Source of the DNA: Clostridia bacterium
Lineage (GTDB): Bacteria > Bacillota > Clostridia > Monoglobales > Monoglobaceae
Length of the DNA stretch: 64,000 nucleotides
Direction: 5' to 3'
Assembly (NCBI GenBank): GCA_017546205.1
Contig: JAFYXJ010000021.1
Coordinates: 1 to 64,000 of the forward strand
This document shows positions 36,537 to 46,918 of the stretch, one piece after another. The notes under the pieces were generated by a model. That model worked only from the letters and a program-made list of their open reading frames with translations. It was not told the origin of the DNA and made no database searches. Numbering within the stretch: the first letter of the stretch is position 1; the number at the start of each line of letters is the position of its first letter. A program made the translations under genes and the position numbers.

Positions 36537-39500
36537 TTATTTTATTTTTATTCTTAATGTAAGTACTTCAAATGCCTTTATTGGGAATGTGATGCTATTT
36601 TCCGTAACGGCAAGTTCCTCTTTTGGGTTTTCCAGCATATCACAGCGGTAAACTTCCTTGACAGGAAATCCAAAATCAAGCCTGCAGTTGGTTCCGGAAT
36701 TCATGGTTTCATACAACCTTATTACAAGTTCTCCGCTTCCATCTTCTGCAGATTTTACTGTCTCTATCATAGCATTTTGCGGTGAAATTGTAAAGAGATT
36801 TTTTTCTTCTTTTTCACCGCGTATCACCATGGGCGGACAGTTCATCTGATAAGATTCACGCACCACATCGCTATTTGCAAACGCTCCCGCATAAGGCATA
36901 ATACCATACGTAAAGGTCTGGATACCCTTATCCGCATCTCTTGCAGGCTCTTGGGAAGATTTCAGCAACGTCAGGCTCATGGTACTTTCTTTTGCGCCAA
37001 TGCCATATTGGGAATCGTTTAAGATTGCAATTCCCCGTCCTCCCTCACAGAGAGCCGACCATTTATGCTGGCATACCTCAAATCGGTCTGCATCATAAGG
37101 ACGGTTTTTATGGGTAGGACGTTTGACATACCCAAACTGGGTTTCGGAAAGCAATTCTTCTGTATGGATATTGGTTGCAAAATCAACCTTTAACAGTTTA
37201 TGGCATTCTTGCCAATCAATTTCTGTCTTAAACTCAAGTACTCTGCTATCCTTTTTCAGCATTATGATTTGTTTCATGGTTGAATGATGCAAATTCCTTG
37301 TGACAGCAATTGCATCTTCCAACTCTCCACGATACAATACCTTAACTTCTGCTTTTGCCTCTAACGGAAGTTCCAGTTTTTCATAAAAGGATTCAATATC
37401 CCAAGCATCGCAAAAAGTAGGCATATCTTTATACATACGGAAGCGATTGGATGGTGCATCCAGACACTCCATCCCCTTTTCCTTATCATAAAGGCTTGTC
37501 AGTTCTCCGATTTCATTGAACTCAGCACGCAAATATTGGTTTTCCAGAACCAATTCCTGATTGGTTTTCCGGGTTTGTTCGGGCATCTCCTTGCCAAGCG
37601 TAAAACTGCGCCATCCCATAGACGGCAGGCTTACCTTTGCGATAATCTGATTGTCTACAATTTGAGTTTCTGCTCTTACGCCGTCACCATCACACAAGGA
37701 GGTATATCCCTCCGGCAAGGTGATATAGACATCCCGCTCCCACGACAGAGAGTTAAACGCCGTGATTGCATCGGTTTGTTCCCGAATTGCTGTCTTTGCA
37801 GCATCCAAAGCAAGTTCCTCTGCCTTGGCAATGACCTCGGCATACTTCTTCTCTGCCGCTTCATACACAGGTCCGATGGATGAACCCGGGATAATATCAT
37901 GGAAATGGGTAAACAGTACATCTTTCCAGAGGGTATCAAGTTCTGTCTTGGAAACAGATGTTCCAAAAAGCGCAGACCAAACCTCTGCCTCACGCAGAGC
38001 AAACTCTGCTCTGCGGTTCAGTTTTTTGGTCTTCGCCTGAGTGGTATAAGTTCCACGATGGGCTGCGTAGTAAAGTTCTCCTGAGAATTTTTTATCCACA
38101 TTGCACGTTTCCTCTACCACATGGAAAAACCGGTTGGGGCTCTGGGATACCACTTTGGGCACTCCCTCTAAGTTCTCCATCCGTTTTAATCCCTCAAGAT
38201 GCATGCGAGTAGCACCACCGCCACCATCACCATGGCCGTAGGCAAACAATTTGATAGGTACGTCTGCCTTTTCATTGTTCTGTGCCCACTTGGCAATCAA
38301 CCAGGACGGAAGCATCTGCTCGGAATAACCCATGACTACATGAGAAAGCACTTCACTTCCATCAATCCCTTTCCAGAGAAAAGTGGTATGAGGAAGGACA
38401 TCTCCGCCATTATACAACCAACTAACTTTGGCGTTCATAAAATAATCAACGCCACAGCCTTTCATAATCTGGGGCATGGATGCACTGACGCCAAACACAT
38501 CAGGAAGCCAGAGAATGGTACTATCGTTCCCAAACTCCTCCTGAATAAATTTCTTACCATATAAAAACTGTCGAATCAGGCTTTCTCCCGCCGGAAGATT
38601 GGTATCTGCCTCCAGCCACATACCGCCCTCTATGACAATTTTCCCGTCCTTGACGGCTTGTTTTACTCTTTGGTATAACTCAGGGTATTCATGTTTCACT
38701 GTTTCTAAAATCCAAGGCTGAGTCTGGATATATTGATAATTGTCATACTCCTCTATCAACTCAAGCTGATTTCCCAAAGTTCGGGCAGCCTTGCGGCGTG
38801 TCTCTTCTACCGTCCACAGCCATTCCAAATCCAGATGGGAATGCCCAATCGCATAAATCGTTGGGGCGGTATCCCCGTTCTTACACTCCAGTGCAGGTTT
38901 TAGGGCATCTCTGCCCCGCTTTACATCAAGGAGAAATTCTTCCATAGGCAGTTCAATATCCACCCTGTCACACATATCCATGATTGCCTGTTCAATATGT
39001 GCTCTTCTGAGAGAATCCTTATCCAGATATTCGCTCAGGTTATAAAGAATCTGCAAATCCATGTAAAGTTGGAAAACTTCCTCCTGCATCACGCCGAATG
39101 TTCCGTTTTTCACGGTTTTCTGCATGGTTGTATCATCCAGAAGGGTATGATCCACTTCCGGAACCATAATCACATAGTTATCCTGGGGAAGTCCTTTTCC
39201 ATGACCGGCATACACCTCCATGGCAATCTGAAAGGTTTCGCCGGCTTTGGCGTTTTTCGTCAGGGTAATATGGGTATGTTCTCTATCCAAGGCACCCACT
39301 GCCCTTGCATTCACAAAGACCAGACTTTCTCCATTTTGTGCGGTAAACAGAATTTGTTTGCCCTCACATTCTTTCGGTATGGTGACGGTAGTAAAAAACC
39401 AACCGTATTCCCACTTGTATCCCCAACGGGTCCCCTCAGTAAGTGGCTGTTTTTCTCGTCCCATCGCCTCATCAAGGCTTAATCTCTCACGGGTATAAAA

Positions 39501-39599
39501 TCCCCAAAACTCCGTATCCGAAACCGGCTGATATATCCGTTTGGGGAGCATTTTTAAATAACACTCTGTTTTCTTTTTGTATTCTTCATTCCAAACCAT
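36537..39599 (-). CDS. GH38 alpha-mannosidase
   Basis: Zinc-dependent alpha-mannosidase of glycoside hydrolase family 38, 1020 residues, the normal size for bacterial members. The N-terminal catalytic barrel opens with GHSHLDLEWLW (zinc-binding His and Asp). WLPDVFG carries the nucleophile D367, and HSHLD/FTHFHDIIPG supply further zinc ligands. The middle helical and C-terminal beta domains are complete. There is no signal peptide, so it acts inside the cell on imported mannosides. Known activities include alpha-1,2, -1,3 and -1,6 linkages. The start codon lies 14 bases inside the end of the (alpha/alpha)6 glycosidase gene with GAGGTG upstream, so the pair is translationally coupled. Confidence 0.95.
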   Translation of the reverse strand: MVWNEEYKKKTECYLKMLPKRIYQPVSDTEFWGFYTRERLSLDEAMGREKQPLTEGTRWGYKWEYGWFFTTVTIPKECEGKQILFTAQNGESLVFVNARAVGALDREHTHITLTKNAKAGETFQIAMEVYAGHGKGLPQDNYVIMVPEVDHTLLDDTTMQKTVKNGTFGVMQEEVFQLYMDLQILYNLSEYLDKDSLRRAHIEQAIMDMCDRVDIELPMEEFLLDVKRGRDALKPALECKNGDTAPTIYAIGHSHLDLEWLWTVEETRRKAARTLGNQLELIEEYDNYQYIQTQPWILETVKHEYPELYQRVKQAVKDGKIVIEGGMWLEADTNLPAGESLIRQFLYGKKFIQEEFGNDSTILWLPDVFGVSASMPQIMKGCGVDYFMNAKVSWLYNGGDVLPHTTFLWKGIDGSEVLSHVVMGYSEQMLPSWLIAKWAQNNEKADVPIKLFAYGHGDGGGGATRMHLEGLKRMENLEGVPKVVSQSPNRFFHVVEETCNVDKKFSGELYYAAHRGTYTTQAKTKKLNRRAEFALREAEVWSALFGTSVSKTELDTLWKDVLFTHFHDIIPGSSIGPVYEAAEKKYAEVIAKAEELALDAAKTAIREQTDAITAFNSLSWERDVYITLPEGYTSLCDGDGVRAETQIVDNQIIAKVSLPSMGWRSFTLGKEMPEQTRKTNQELVLENQYLRAEFNEIGELTSLYDKEKGMECLDAPSNRFRMYKDMPTFCDAWDIESFYEKLELPLEAKAEVKVLYRGELEDAIAVTRNLHHSTMKQIIMLKKDSRVLEFKTEIDWQECHKLLKVDFATNIHTEELLSETQFGYVKRPTHKNRPYDADRFEVCQHKWSALCEGGRGIAILNDSQYGIGAKESTMSLTLLKSSQEPARDADKGIQTFTYGIMPYAGAFANSDVVRESYQMNCPPMVIRGEKEEKNLFTISPQNAMIETVKSAEDGSGELVIRLYETMNSGTNCRLDFGFPVKEVYRCDMLENPKEELAVTENSITFPIKAFEVLTLRIKIK

Positions 39600-40827
39600 C
39601 GTGACACCTCAGCCAATTTGCCATGTTAAGGGAAAGTAGATTCCAGTTCTGAAATCCCGGATTGTTGATACCCTCCCCTGTTTCAGGGTCGTAGTACTCA
39701 TGCATCTCTCCGTTTTTCTCAATATCCCGTCCAAACATGGTAATCGTTTTCGTTGCTAATTCCTTTGCCTCTTCATCAAATCCGTACTTTATCAATCCGT
39801 CAAAAACCATATAATTGGAGATACCCCAGATGGGACCCAGCCAGCAGGACGGATTTCCTGATTTGATGATGGCATACATCTTTTCCATTTTAGAAAGGGT
39901 TCTCACTCCAAAAGGAGCAAAAAATGTTTTTTCGTTGAGATAATGCTCCCTCACCATCCGCTCTGCCTGCTCTTTGGTTGCAATTCCTGACCACATGGCA
40001 AGAAAACCTGACCACACCTCAATCCGCTGTATCAAACAGTTCCAATGTCGGGGATTGCCGGAATGAAGTTTTGCCTTTGGGTCAATGGGATTTAAGTTGA
40101 TGTCAACGCTGTAGAAAAATCCGTCCCGTTCATCCCAGCAATGTTCCTGAATGGCTTGTTTTAATGCCTTTGCTTTCCGTTCATACTCCAACCTATCATC
40201 ATCTCTTTTGAGCATTTGGGCAAGCTTTGTCATTGCAATAAGTTCTTGGTACATCAAACAGTTTAAGTAAATAGATGCCGAACTTTTGGGCGGTCTGAAA
40301 AAAGTACAAGGGTCATTGTCTACTCCGATCCCTTTATCATCCAACCAGAAATACAATCCGGATTCATGTTTGCAATAGGTATCATAATATCCCAAAAACC
40401 GTGCAAACAAATGGAACTTATCCCGAATCCATTCAGCATCTATTTGATTGCTTTCCGTAATATAAAGGGCATGCTGAGCAAGACAAGGTTTGTGGATGTT
40501 GGTTTTTCTCCCGTTTGTTATCATTTTATCGGGACTGTTGGGTCCAAGACAGAACGGCAGTGTGCCGTCCTCCTCCACAAAATCAAGAAAGTTTAAAACG
40601 CACCCTTTCTCGTAATCAACAATATCTTGTTTGTCTGCAAATTCCCCCAGCGCCAAATCCGTCAGCCAACTGTCCCAGTCCCAAAGACTATTGTTATAGC
40701 AACTTCCCGGCACAATAAACTTATGCTTCAGTTTTCCCTCCGGCTCACGAAAACATTGCTTGTAATTCTTTCTGGTATATTCCTCTATTGCCTTGAAATA
40801 CCAATATAGTTGTTTTTCTTTATCCAC
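39586..40827 (-). CDS. (alpha/alpha)6-barrel glycosidase, GH63/trehalase-like
   Basis: Predicted cytoplasmic glycosidase of the (alpha/alpha)6 barrel group (GH37/GH63/GH15-like, often called MGH1-like), 413 residues. Visible motifs are NNSLWDWDSW with the acidic residue of that group, PPKSSASIYLNCLMYQEL, CWDERDGFF, WSGFLAMW, GPIWGISNYMV and a late GEMHEYYDPETGEG holding a likely catalytic Glu. Substrates in this group are alpha-glucosides or mannosylglycerate-type compounds. I start at GTG 40827, because GGAGG lies seven bases upstream and the in-frame extension is Arg-rich and overlaps the GH36 gene. It is coupled to GH38 by overlap and to GH36 by a 16-base gap. Confidence 0.78.
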   Translation of the reverse strand: MDKEKQLYWYFKAIEEYTRKNYKQCFREPEGKLKHKFIVPGSCYNNSLWDWDSWLTDLALGEFADKQDIVDYEKGCVLNFLDFVEEDGTLPFCLGPNSPDKMITNGRKTNIHKPCLAQHALYITESNQIDAEWIRDKFHLFARFLGYYDTYCKHESGLYFWLDDKGIGVDNDPCTFFRPPKSSASIYLNCLMYQELIAMTKLAQMLKRDDDRLEYERKAKALKQAIQEHCWDERDGFFYSVDINLNPIDPKAKLHSGNPRHWNCLIQRIEVWSGFLAMWSGIATKEQAERMVREHYLNEKTFFAPFGVRTLSKMEKMYAIIKSGNPSCWLGPIWGISNYMVFDGLIKYGFDEEAKELATKTITMFGRDIEKNGEMHEYYDPETGEGINNPGFQNWNLLSLNMANWLRCHDGLE

Positions 40828-40843
40828 AGAGTATCCTCCTGTC

Positions 40844-42853
40844 TCAAAACAAAACCTCAATAACAACAGCCGTTTTGCTTTCCATTGTAATCTGAACATC
40901 CTTGTCCGTGACAGATAGTTGCGTCTGATTCTTTTGGGGATAACAAATCCGACACTCCTTAATTGTTTGTTCCAAAGGAACTGTGACAGTATCCCTATCT
41001 CCCAGATTGCCAACGCAGAGATAACATTTATTTTCTCCTTTATACCCGCTGACAATCATCGTATCCTCATGGTGTACCAAACCCATAGGCCAGAAGGGAA
41101 TCAAATGGGGGATTTCATGGCGTGTTTCTTTGTAAAAAGCAATCCACTCATCCACAAGTGCCATCTGGCTGTCCGAAAGTTGGTTTTCATCCATGTAATA
41201 ATAGAATCTCTTAAAGGCAGTATTCACCATAGAAAAAGCAATCTCGCCTTCGGTATGTTCCTCTCTCGGCACACACCATACCACTGCCTGTTCAGGAAGT
41301 GCAGCCGTCGGTGTCATTGCGCAAATGCGTCCTAATGTATGATAACGCATATTATCTGTCACCGATTGAATGGAAAAATGCCGCAATGTCTTGTAGTCCA
41401 TCCGCATACCGCCACTATCACAATTTTCAATAATCAGTTGGGGATATCTCTTCTGAATCCCATCAATCCAATCAAGATACGCTTCATGATATTGCAAAAG
41501 ACCGTCGCCAAAACTATCCGCATTCACTTCGGTTCCTACGCCGCCTTCAATATTATAATCAAGGCGAAGATAGTCCAGTTGCAGTTCCGTTATCAATCGG
41601 TCAACTACGCCATCCAAAAAGGTTCTTACCTTTTGATTTCTCAAATCAAATTGATATCTGCCGTGGTCAATCACCCGTTTTCCATGACGCATAAAGAAAC
41701 AACTATCGTCAAACTGGTCTAAAATGGGGCAGTTGATACCCATAACCTCCGGCTCCAGCCAAAGAGTAGTCTTCATTCCCTTTGAACGGATATAATCAAA
41801 AATTCCTTTTAACCCTTGAGGGAACCGTTCTTTGTTTATCTGCCACTCTCCTACGGTTTCCCACCAAGTTCCGTCAAGTTCCGCATACCAGCCGGCATCC
41901 AGGATAAACACTTCAGCCCCCATTCTTGCCGCCATATCAATAACCGGAATCAGTCTCTCTTCCGTAGGGCCGCCATGGCGATTACACAAACCATCATCAA
42001 ACAGTACGGGAAGTGCCCGATCCACCTCACCGCGCATAGCAATGGTACGACGATATCGGGTCATTTCTTCCATAACTTTGTTAAAATCCTTACCAAAACA
42101 AATTGCTGTGTTTACCGTTTGGAAACATTCTCCCGGTTTCAGGTTCTTCCACCATCCGTTTTCTTGTTCGGACGGTCCACTCAATTTCAGGTAATTTTCA
42201 TCAAACAAATCACTGATTTCCCAGTTCCAAGAACCACTGCTCTCAATCTGCCAGAGAATCGTTTCTGTTTGATTTTCCACGATGCCCATCGGGAGAAATT
42301 CCTTCGTGGACCATGTTCCCGTGTTGGAAATGGCAATTCGTTTCAGAGAAAACCATTTTTTCTTGACATAACCGATTTCCTCTGCGGTATATCGACGCCA
42401 GTTTACCTCATTCTTCCATGTACTGTGTGGTATCACCATATTATCAATATCAAAACCGTACATGCAAAAAGAACTTACATATTCAAGCCCGATACTCTCC
42501 GGAGAGATATTCTCAACCTCGGTATAGGCACACACGCAATCAACACCGGGCGTAAAGGTATAATGTTGCATTACCTTTACCATATCGCTTTTTAATTCAA
42601 AAACAAGTTCTGAATCGGTTTCCCTGTGACGGACATATCGCAAATCGTCAGAAACACTGCTTCCTGTATGCTTACAGCCATGATGGTCATCAGGATTGGT
42701 ACCGCTGATATGGATTTCCGCCGGCACATAAAACCGGCGGAGTTCCTCTATCTTATTCTTTTTTGTACCAATATTGCTCACCAAAAGCCTGCCATCTTCA
42801 TCAATGACAAAATTCAGATTGATTCTGTTCTTCTTGAAATCAAGATGTTGCAT
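40844..42853 (-). CDS. GH36 alpha-galactosidase
   Basis: Retaining alpha-galactosidase of family 36, 669 residues. It has an N-terminal beta-supersandwich domain, a central barrel with DAGWY and LWLEPEVMG, and a C-terminal beta domain. The nucleophile is D432 in LRLDYN and the acid/base is D500 in SVTDNMRY, 68 residues apart as usual for GH36. The EPE motif and the QFDLRNQKV segment also fit. No signal peptide is present, so it releases galactose (or a related sugar) from imported alpha-galactosides. It lies 15 bases downstream of the type-A glycosidase gene of cassette 2 and is followed by two more intracellular glycosidases, forming a finishing set. Confidence 0.93.
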   Translation of the reverse strand: MQHLDFKKNRINLNFVIDEDGRLLVSNIGTKKNKIEELRRFYVPAEIHISGTNPDDHHGCKHTGSSVSDDLRYVRHRETDSELVFELKSDMVKVMQHYTFTPGVDCVCAYTEVENISPESIGLEYVSSFCMYGFDIDNMVIPHSTWKNEVNWRRYTAEEIGYVKKKWFSLKRIAISNTGTWSTKEFLPMGIVENQTETILWQIESSGSWNWEISDLFDENYLKLSGPSEQENGWWKNLKPGECFQTVNTAICFGKDFNKVMEEMTRYRRTIAMRGEVDRALPVLFDDGLCNRHGGPTEERLIPVIDMAARMGAEVFILDAGWYAELDGTWWETVGEWQINKERFPQGLKGIFDYIRSKGMKTTLWLEPEVMGINCPILDQFDDSCFFMRHGKRVIDHGRYQFDLRNQKVRTFLDGVVDRLITELQLDYLRLDYNIEGGVGTEVNADSFGDGLLQYHEAYLDWIDGIQKRYPQLIIENCDSGGMRMDYKTLRHFSIQSVTDNMRYHTLGRICAMTPTAALPEQAVVWCVPREEHTEGEIAFSMVNTAFKRFYYYMDENQLSDSQMALVDEWIAFYKETRHEIPHLIPFWPMGLVHHEDTMIVSGYKGENKCYLCVGNLGDRDTVTVPLEQTIKECRICYPQKNQTQLSVTDKDVQITMESKTAVVIEVLF

Positions 42854-42868
42854 AAATCCTTCCCCTTT

Positions 42869-45800
42869 CTATTTGCTGAACTGAAGCATAATGGGCTGAT
42901 AAGGTTTTAAGGTAATCTCACCTTTCAACGTCTCGTTGGCACGAAGTTCAAAAACTTCTTCAAGTTCCTCACCCTGATATACCACTTTGACCGTTCTGTC
43001 AAACTTACGATGGTAGTTGGAAACATGAACAAGGATGTTGCCCTTGTATTCTGCACAGAACCACTCTACATCGTCTACATACTTACCGGTCTCAACATCA
43101 ATCAGTTCTACCTGAGAAAGTGCAAGTTTTTGTACTGTCTCTCTGACTGTCTGATTGGTAATAGCACGGTCATAGATATCCTGTACCAGAGTCTCATCGT
43201 GTGCTTTATCATACTCATTTTTCTTCAAAGATTCGTTTCCAAGGATCAGTACCGTTCCACCGTTATCCATAAACTTCTTGATTTCTTCCAAGGTTGCTTT
43301 CTGAGTATTGGTTACTTCCGGAACAATCAAAAGTTCATAATCGTGCATCTTGGCGAGCTCGGATTCGGTAACAAAGTCTACATTTTGACCACTGAACAAC
43401 AATCCCTCATGCGCTTTGTAAAGGACATTCATAAAATCGCTGTTATAACCACCGGTAGTTCTGGAATACAGAATTGCCGCTTTCGCATCCACCTTTTGCA
43501 GAGCCTCAACCTCGTATCCCAAACGATTCAGGTCAAAGCCAGCCTTAGCGTTTTTAGATACCGCACCGGGACGGAATACATAGTTTGCATTCTTTGCATT
43601 GGAATCACCCCAAGGTCTCTGGGCATCACGCAAATCCCACAGCCAGTGAACCACATTGCCTCTGCCATGAATGGCACTATTATACACATCAGCAGATGTA
43701 TAATAATCCGACAAAAAGTCATACTGGATGGTTCTGTTGTCGTCGATGATATGGGTTTCAGTATCCCAAACCGGTGTATCCTTAACAGATGTCATAAAAT
43801 CAAACCAACCCATCTTCAGCTGCATCGGGGTATTAGCATTTGTATAGTAGGAATGGGCATCACAACCATTAACATCGGTAATCTTGGAAAGTTTTTCCCA
43901 GTTGGTACCTTCATTGAAATATCGCTTGTAGTCTAGTCTCAGGTAATCCATAATTTTGTTAAAGAGTAAAACCTCGGAGTTTGCATCCCTGAACTGAGTA
44001 AATAGCCAATCAATCCAATTGTAGAACATTTCGTCATTAAAACTGCGGTAGTCATAATAGAGCGGTGTGGGGAAGGTTGCCCATTTATCCTTAGCATCAT
44101 AGGGCATCTTCACATCCTCAAAAGACTTATAATCACTACCGTATTGTGCATTCAATTTGTCAATGGTGCCATACAGATTCTTCAGATACGCCTGCCACTC
44201 CGGAACATAATGGTCGCTGAAATTGCTGTGAATTGCCGGCTCGTTCATAACCATAAATCCCTTTAAGGAATCATTTTCTGCCGCAATCTCGCCCAAAACT
44301 TTTGCCCAGAGGGTAATCGCCTGATTCAGTTTGGGGCTCTTAAAGGAGAAGGGTGTAAATCCGGTACCGCCGGCAGTAACCTCTTCATCATACTTAAAGA
44401 AGGTGGGCAAATAGTGAATGGAACATCCAATATTGAAAATCATACCATGTTGTTCTGCATCTGCCGCCACGTCTCTCAGCCATTGCAGTGACGCCTGATT
44501 GATATGGAAGCCCTGCCGTTCTGCCTCGTAATCCAGTTCGGTCTTTTCGTAAGGGTCATCGAAATTACCGTTCCAGAGCAGGTTTTTGCTGGTACCCTTT
44601 TCACGGATATAAACATCATCCAGATACATACCATCGGTCTGGTTCAGTTCGGTCATAATGACAAACTTCAGATCAGTCTGGTTGTCTGCGGTGGTGTACT
44701 CGTAATCATGGCTCATCCAATCAGGAGAACTGCCAATCCATTTTCTGTTCACCATATCCACATTGTTCATATTCATCCAGATACCCTTGTTGTTGGTCTG
44801 GGTTCCCTTTGCCTTAAGTCCATACTCGTAGGTAGTACCGGGTTTTACAGGGATTTCCTGATAGATATACTTACTTCCCTTATCCTTGTCGGTATTGGCT
44901 GTTACTTTCACACTCTTGGTGCCGGAGTATTTTTCTGCATCCGTCATGGTATAGAGAACCTCTGCCGTTTCCTTGACATCCCAAACACGCCATCCATACA
45001 CATCATCCAGAGTAAATACCTCACGCATACAACGGGTGATTTCTGTTTCAAAGGAGTTAACACCGATGTTCTTAAAGAATTCCAATTCTTTGGGAATGGT
45101 CTGCCAGTTTCCGTAGCCCTGGAAGAATACCGGTCTCTCCTCCTGCACGCCGTTGTTATCGGTCAGGGCATACATAGTGGTACCCTCCATCCGGAGTGTA
45201 TCACCGGATACATATTTAGGCACACTTAAGGGTTTCTTAGTGCCGGCTAAATATGCCTCCATATTGGTCTTGGCAGTGTTGTACATCTCGGTCAGGTTCC
45301 GCTCATACTCATGCATATTGCTATAGTAATCGTGAGCCGCCTCATCGTCCATCAGTTCCATAAACCGGACGATAATCGCAAACTCGGAAATCTCATACTC
45401 CAGAGGGAACTTTTTTGCCTCGCATTGGTAAATCAAATCCTTAAGTTCTGTCACAAAACCTTGAAGTTTTGCTTTCAGCGCAGGATAAGAACCTGCATTA
45501 TGAACGCCCAGAATTCTTCTGCTGACAGCATCCTCCTCGCCGTCACAAGTGAGGGTTACATCCAGATAATGCTCACCGCCGGATGCAATGTTAAAACTTA
45601 CAGGAACAGCGCGTTCCTCACCGGATTTTAAGGTCACGGTTTCCTTTACATTCAGTGCCGGAATTTCAATTGCTACCGTTTTAGCAGCGTTTGATACATT
45701 GCGCAGATTGGCAGTCAGGGTACCCTTGTCATCCATTTCCATCTGCAAGGGACAATCCACTTTGTGAATGACACCGCCCACCGGTTGCCAGAAACTTGCT

Positions 45801-46918
45801 TCCTTAAAGAGATGTACATTCTTGCCATCGGCAATACCCTCGGTAATTTCCAGACAGTATCTGCCGTCTCCGTCATTGTTATTGATGATAGCATTGAACA
45901 GATAGGAAGACGGAATTGCTCCAAAATTCTCCTCAAACGGAAAAGACACTTCGTAGACCGTCTTATTTCCCTCACGGGTAGCATCTGCAGTAAAGACATT
46001 GCCAACAATGACAACTTCATCCTTTTCATTATGATAGACAACGGCACATTCTTTTCCGGCTCTTCCTACGCTTCCTGCCTCTGCTACGGTGAACTGTACA
46101 CCATCGCCGTTCCAATAGGTGTCTTTGTCAGGGAAGTGGACATCGTCAGTAACCTCAATAGCGAAATAGAAATTAGTAGCATCGTAAGCAAGGCGGACAT
46201 TTGCCTTGATCAACTGACCGATTTCTGCACCCCAGGACTGAATCTGGGTAATTTCATGTATCTCAACGCCGTCCCAATCATTCAGTTTGCCGTCAACGGT
46301 GATGGTCTTTTCAAACACATCAAAACTTCCTTTGCTGCCGCTTTGGGGAACCGGTGTTGCCACCGGCTGTGCGGTTGCACCGGATTCAAAATCACCGTTG
46401 GTAACCAGATTCTTTTCAGGTGCAGTTACATCATAGAACACTACATTATCAACCCACATTGCCTCCGTTACATCATCCAAGGACCAACGAAGCTCCAGCG
46501 TTTTGGTCTCGGTGGCATTATAGGTAAACTCGTAGGTACTCCAATCGTAGGTTCTGCCGGTGGGGACCAAGGAAATTCTTCTGTCCCAGTCAAACAATAC
46601 ATTGGTGTTCTTTCCGGCATTCTGCATTTTGACATCGAACTTCAACTTGTAGCTTTTACCCTTTTCTACACTGGCAGTTGTTCTTGCCCAAATATAGCCG
46701 TTATCGGTGTCAGTGGTCAAAAACAGTTTTAAGGAGCCTTTTCCTTTGACTCCTTGCGCAGTGTCAATCACCGCACCTGCCTCACAGTTTACCAACTGAT
46801 AATCCCAACCGCCTACAATGGTGTTTGTTTCTTTTGCCACAACAGCGGCAAACGCTGACATCGGCACCATTGCCAAAACCATAGCAAGTGTGATTAGTGT
46901 TGCAATTACTCGTTTCAT
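42869..46918 (-). CDS. Secreted GH42-like giant glycosidase, type A (copy 2)
   Basis: Secreted 1349-residue paralogue of the protein at 16725 with the same domain order: signal peptide (1-24), CBM4/9-like module (about 25-180), short Ala/Pro linker, CBM9-like domain (about 195-385, TVDGKLNDWDG), Ig-like and helical segments, then the GH42-like barrel with an inserted CBM4/9-like module (DNA about 44980-44560). Acid/base candidate E893 (VMNEPAIHS), nucleophile candidate E1054 (WDTETH), then the GH42-type middle domain (AILYSRTTG ... YELLIVPEVTN) and a terminal beta domain. The ATG overlaps the type-B stop in TAATG, with GGAGG upstream. It is followed by intracellular GH36, (alpha/alpha)6 and GH38 genes, where copy 1 is followed by the esterase. 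Confidence 0.85.
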   Translation of the reverse strand: MKRVIATLITLAMVLAMVPMSAFAAVVAKETNTIVGGWDYQLVNCEAGAVIDTAQGVKGKGSLKLFLTTDTDNGYIWARTTASVEKGKSYKLKFDVKMQNAGKNTNVLFDWDRRISLVPTGRTYDWSTYEFTYNATETKTLELRWSLDDVTEAMWVDNVVFYDVTAPEKNLVTNGDFESGATAQPVATPVPQSGSKGSFDVFEKTITVDGKLNDWDGVEIHEITQIQSWGAEIGQLIKANVRLAYDATNFYFAIEVTDDVHFPDKDTYWNGDGVQFTVAEAGSVGRAGKECAVVYHNEKDEVVIVGNVFTADATREGNKTVYEVSFPFEENFGAIPSSYLFNAIINNNDGDGRYCLEITEGIADGKNVHLFKEASFWQPVGGVIHKVDCPLQMEMDDKGTLTANLRNVSNAAKTVAIEIPALNVKETVTLKSGEERAVPVSFNIASGGEHYLDVTLTCDGEEDAVSRRILGVHNAGSYPALKAKLQGFVTELKDLIYQCEAKKFPLEYEISEFAIIVRFMELMDDEAAHDYYSNMHEYERNLTEMYNTAKTNMEAYLAGTKKPLSVPKYVSGDTLRMEGTTMYALTDNNGVQEERPVFFQGYGNWQTIPKELEFFKNIGVNSFETEITRCMREVFTLDDVYGWRVWDVKETAEVLYTMTDAEKYSGTKSVKVTANTDKDKGSKYIYQEIPVKPGTTYEYGLKAKGTQTNNKGIWMNMNNVDMVNRKWIGSSPDWMSHDYEYTTADNQTDLKFVIMTELNQTDGMYLDDVYIREKGTSKNLLWNGNFDDPYEKTELDYEAERQGFHINQASLQWLRDVAADAEQHGMIFNIGCSIHYLPTFFKYDEEVTAGGTGFTPFSFKSPKLNQAITLWAKVLGEIAAENDSLKGFMVMNEPAIHSNFSDHYVPEWQAYLKNLYGTIDKLNAQYGSDYKSFEDVKMPYDAKDKWATFPTPLYYDYRSFNDEMFYNWIDWLFTQFRDANSEVLLFNKIMDYLRLDYKRYFNEGTNWEKLSKITDVNGCDAHSYYTNANTPMQLKMGWFDFMTSVKDTPVWDTETHIIDDNRTIQYDFLSDYYTSADVYNSAIHGRGNVVHWLWDLRDAQRPWGDSNAKNANYVFRPGAVSKNAKAGFDLNRLGYEVEALQKVDAKAAILYSRTTGGYNSDFMNVLYKAHEGLLFSGQNVDFVTESELAKMHDYELLIVPEVTNTQKATLEEIKKFMDNGGTVLILGNESLKKNEYDKAHDETLVQDIYDRAITNQTVRETVQKLALSQVELIDVETGKYVDDVEWFCAEYKGNILVHVSNYHRKFDRTVKVVYQGEELEEVFELRANETLKGEITLKPYQPIMLQFSK

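Noticed and set aside
40828..41055. Extension of the (alpha/alpha)6 glycosidase to 41055
   Set aside because: The extra 76 residues are Arg/Leu-rich, overlap the GH36 gene, and GTG at 40827 has an ideal Shine-Dalgarno.
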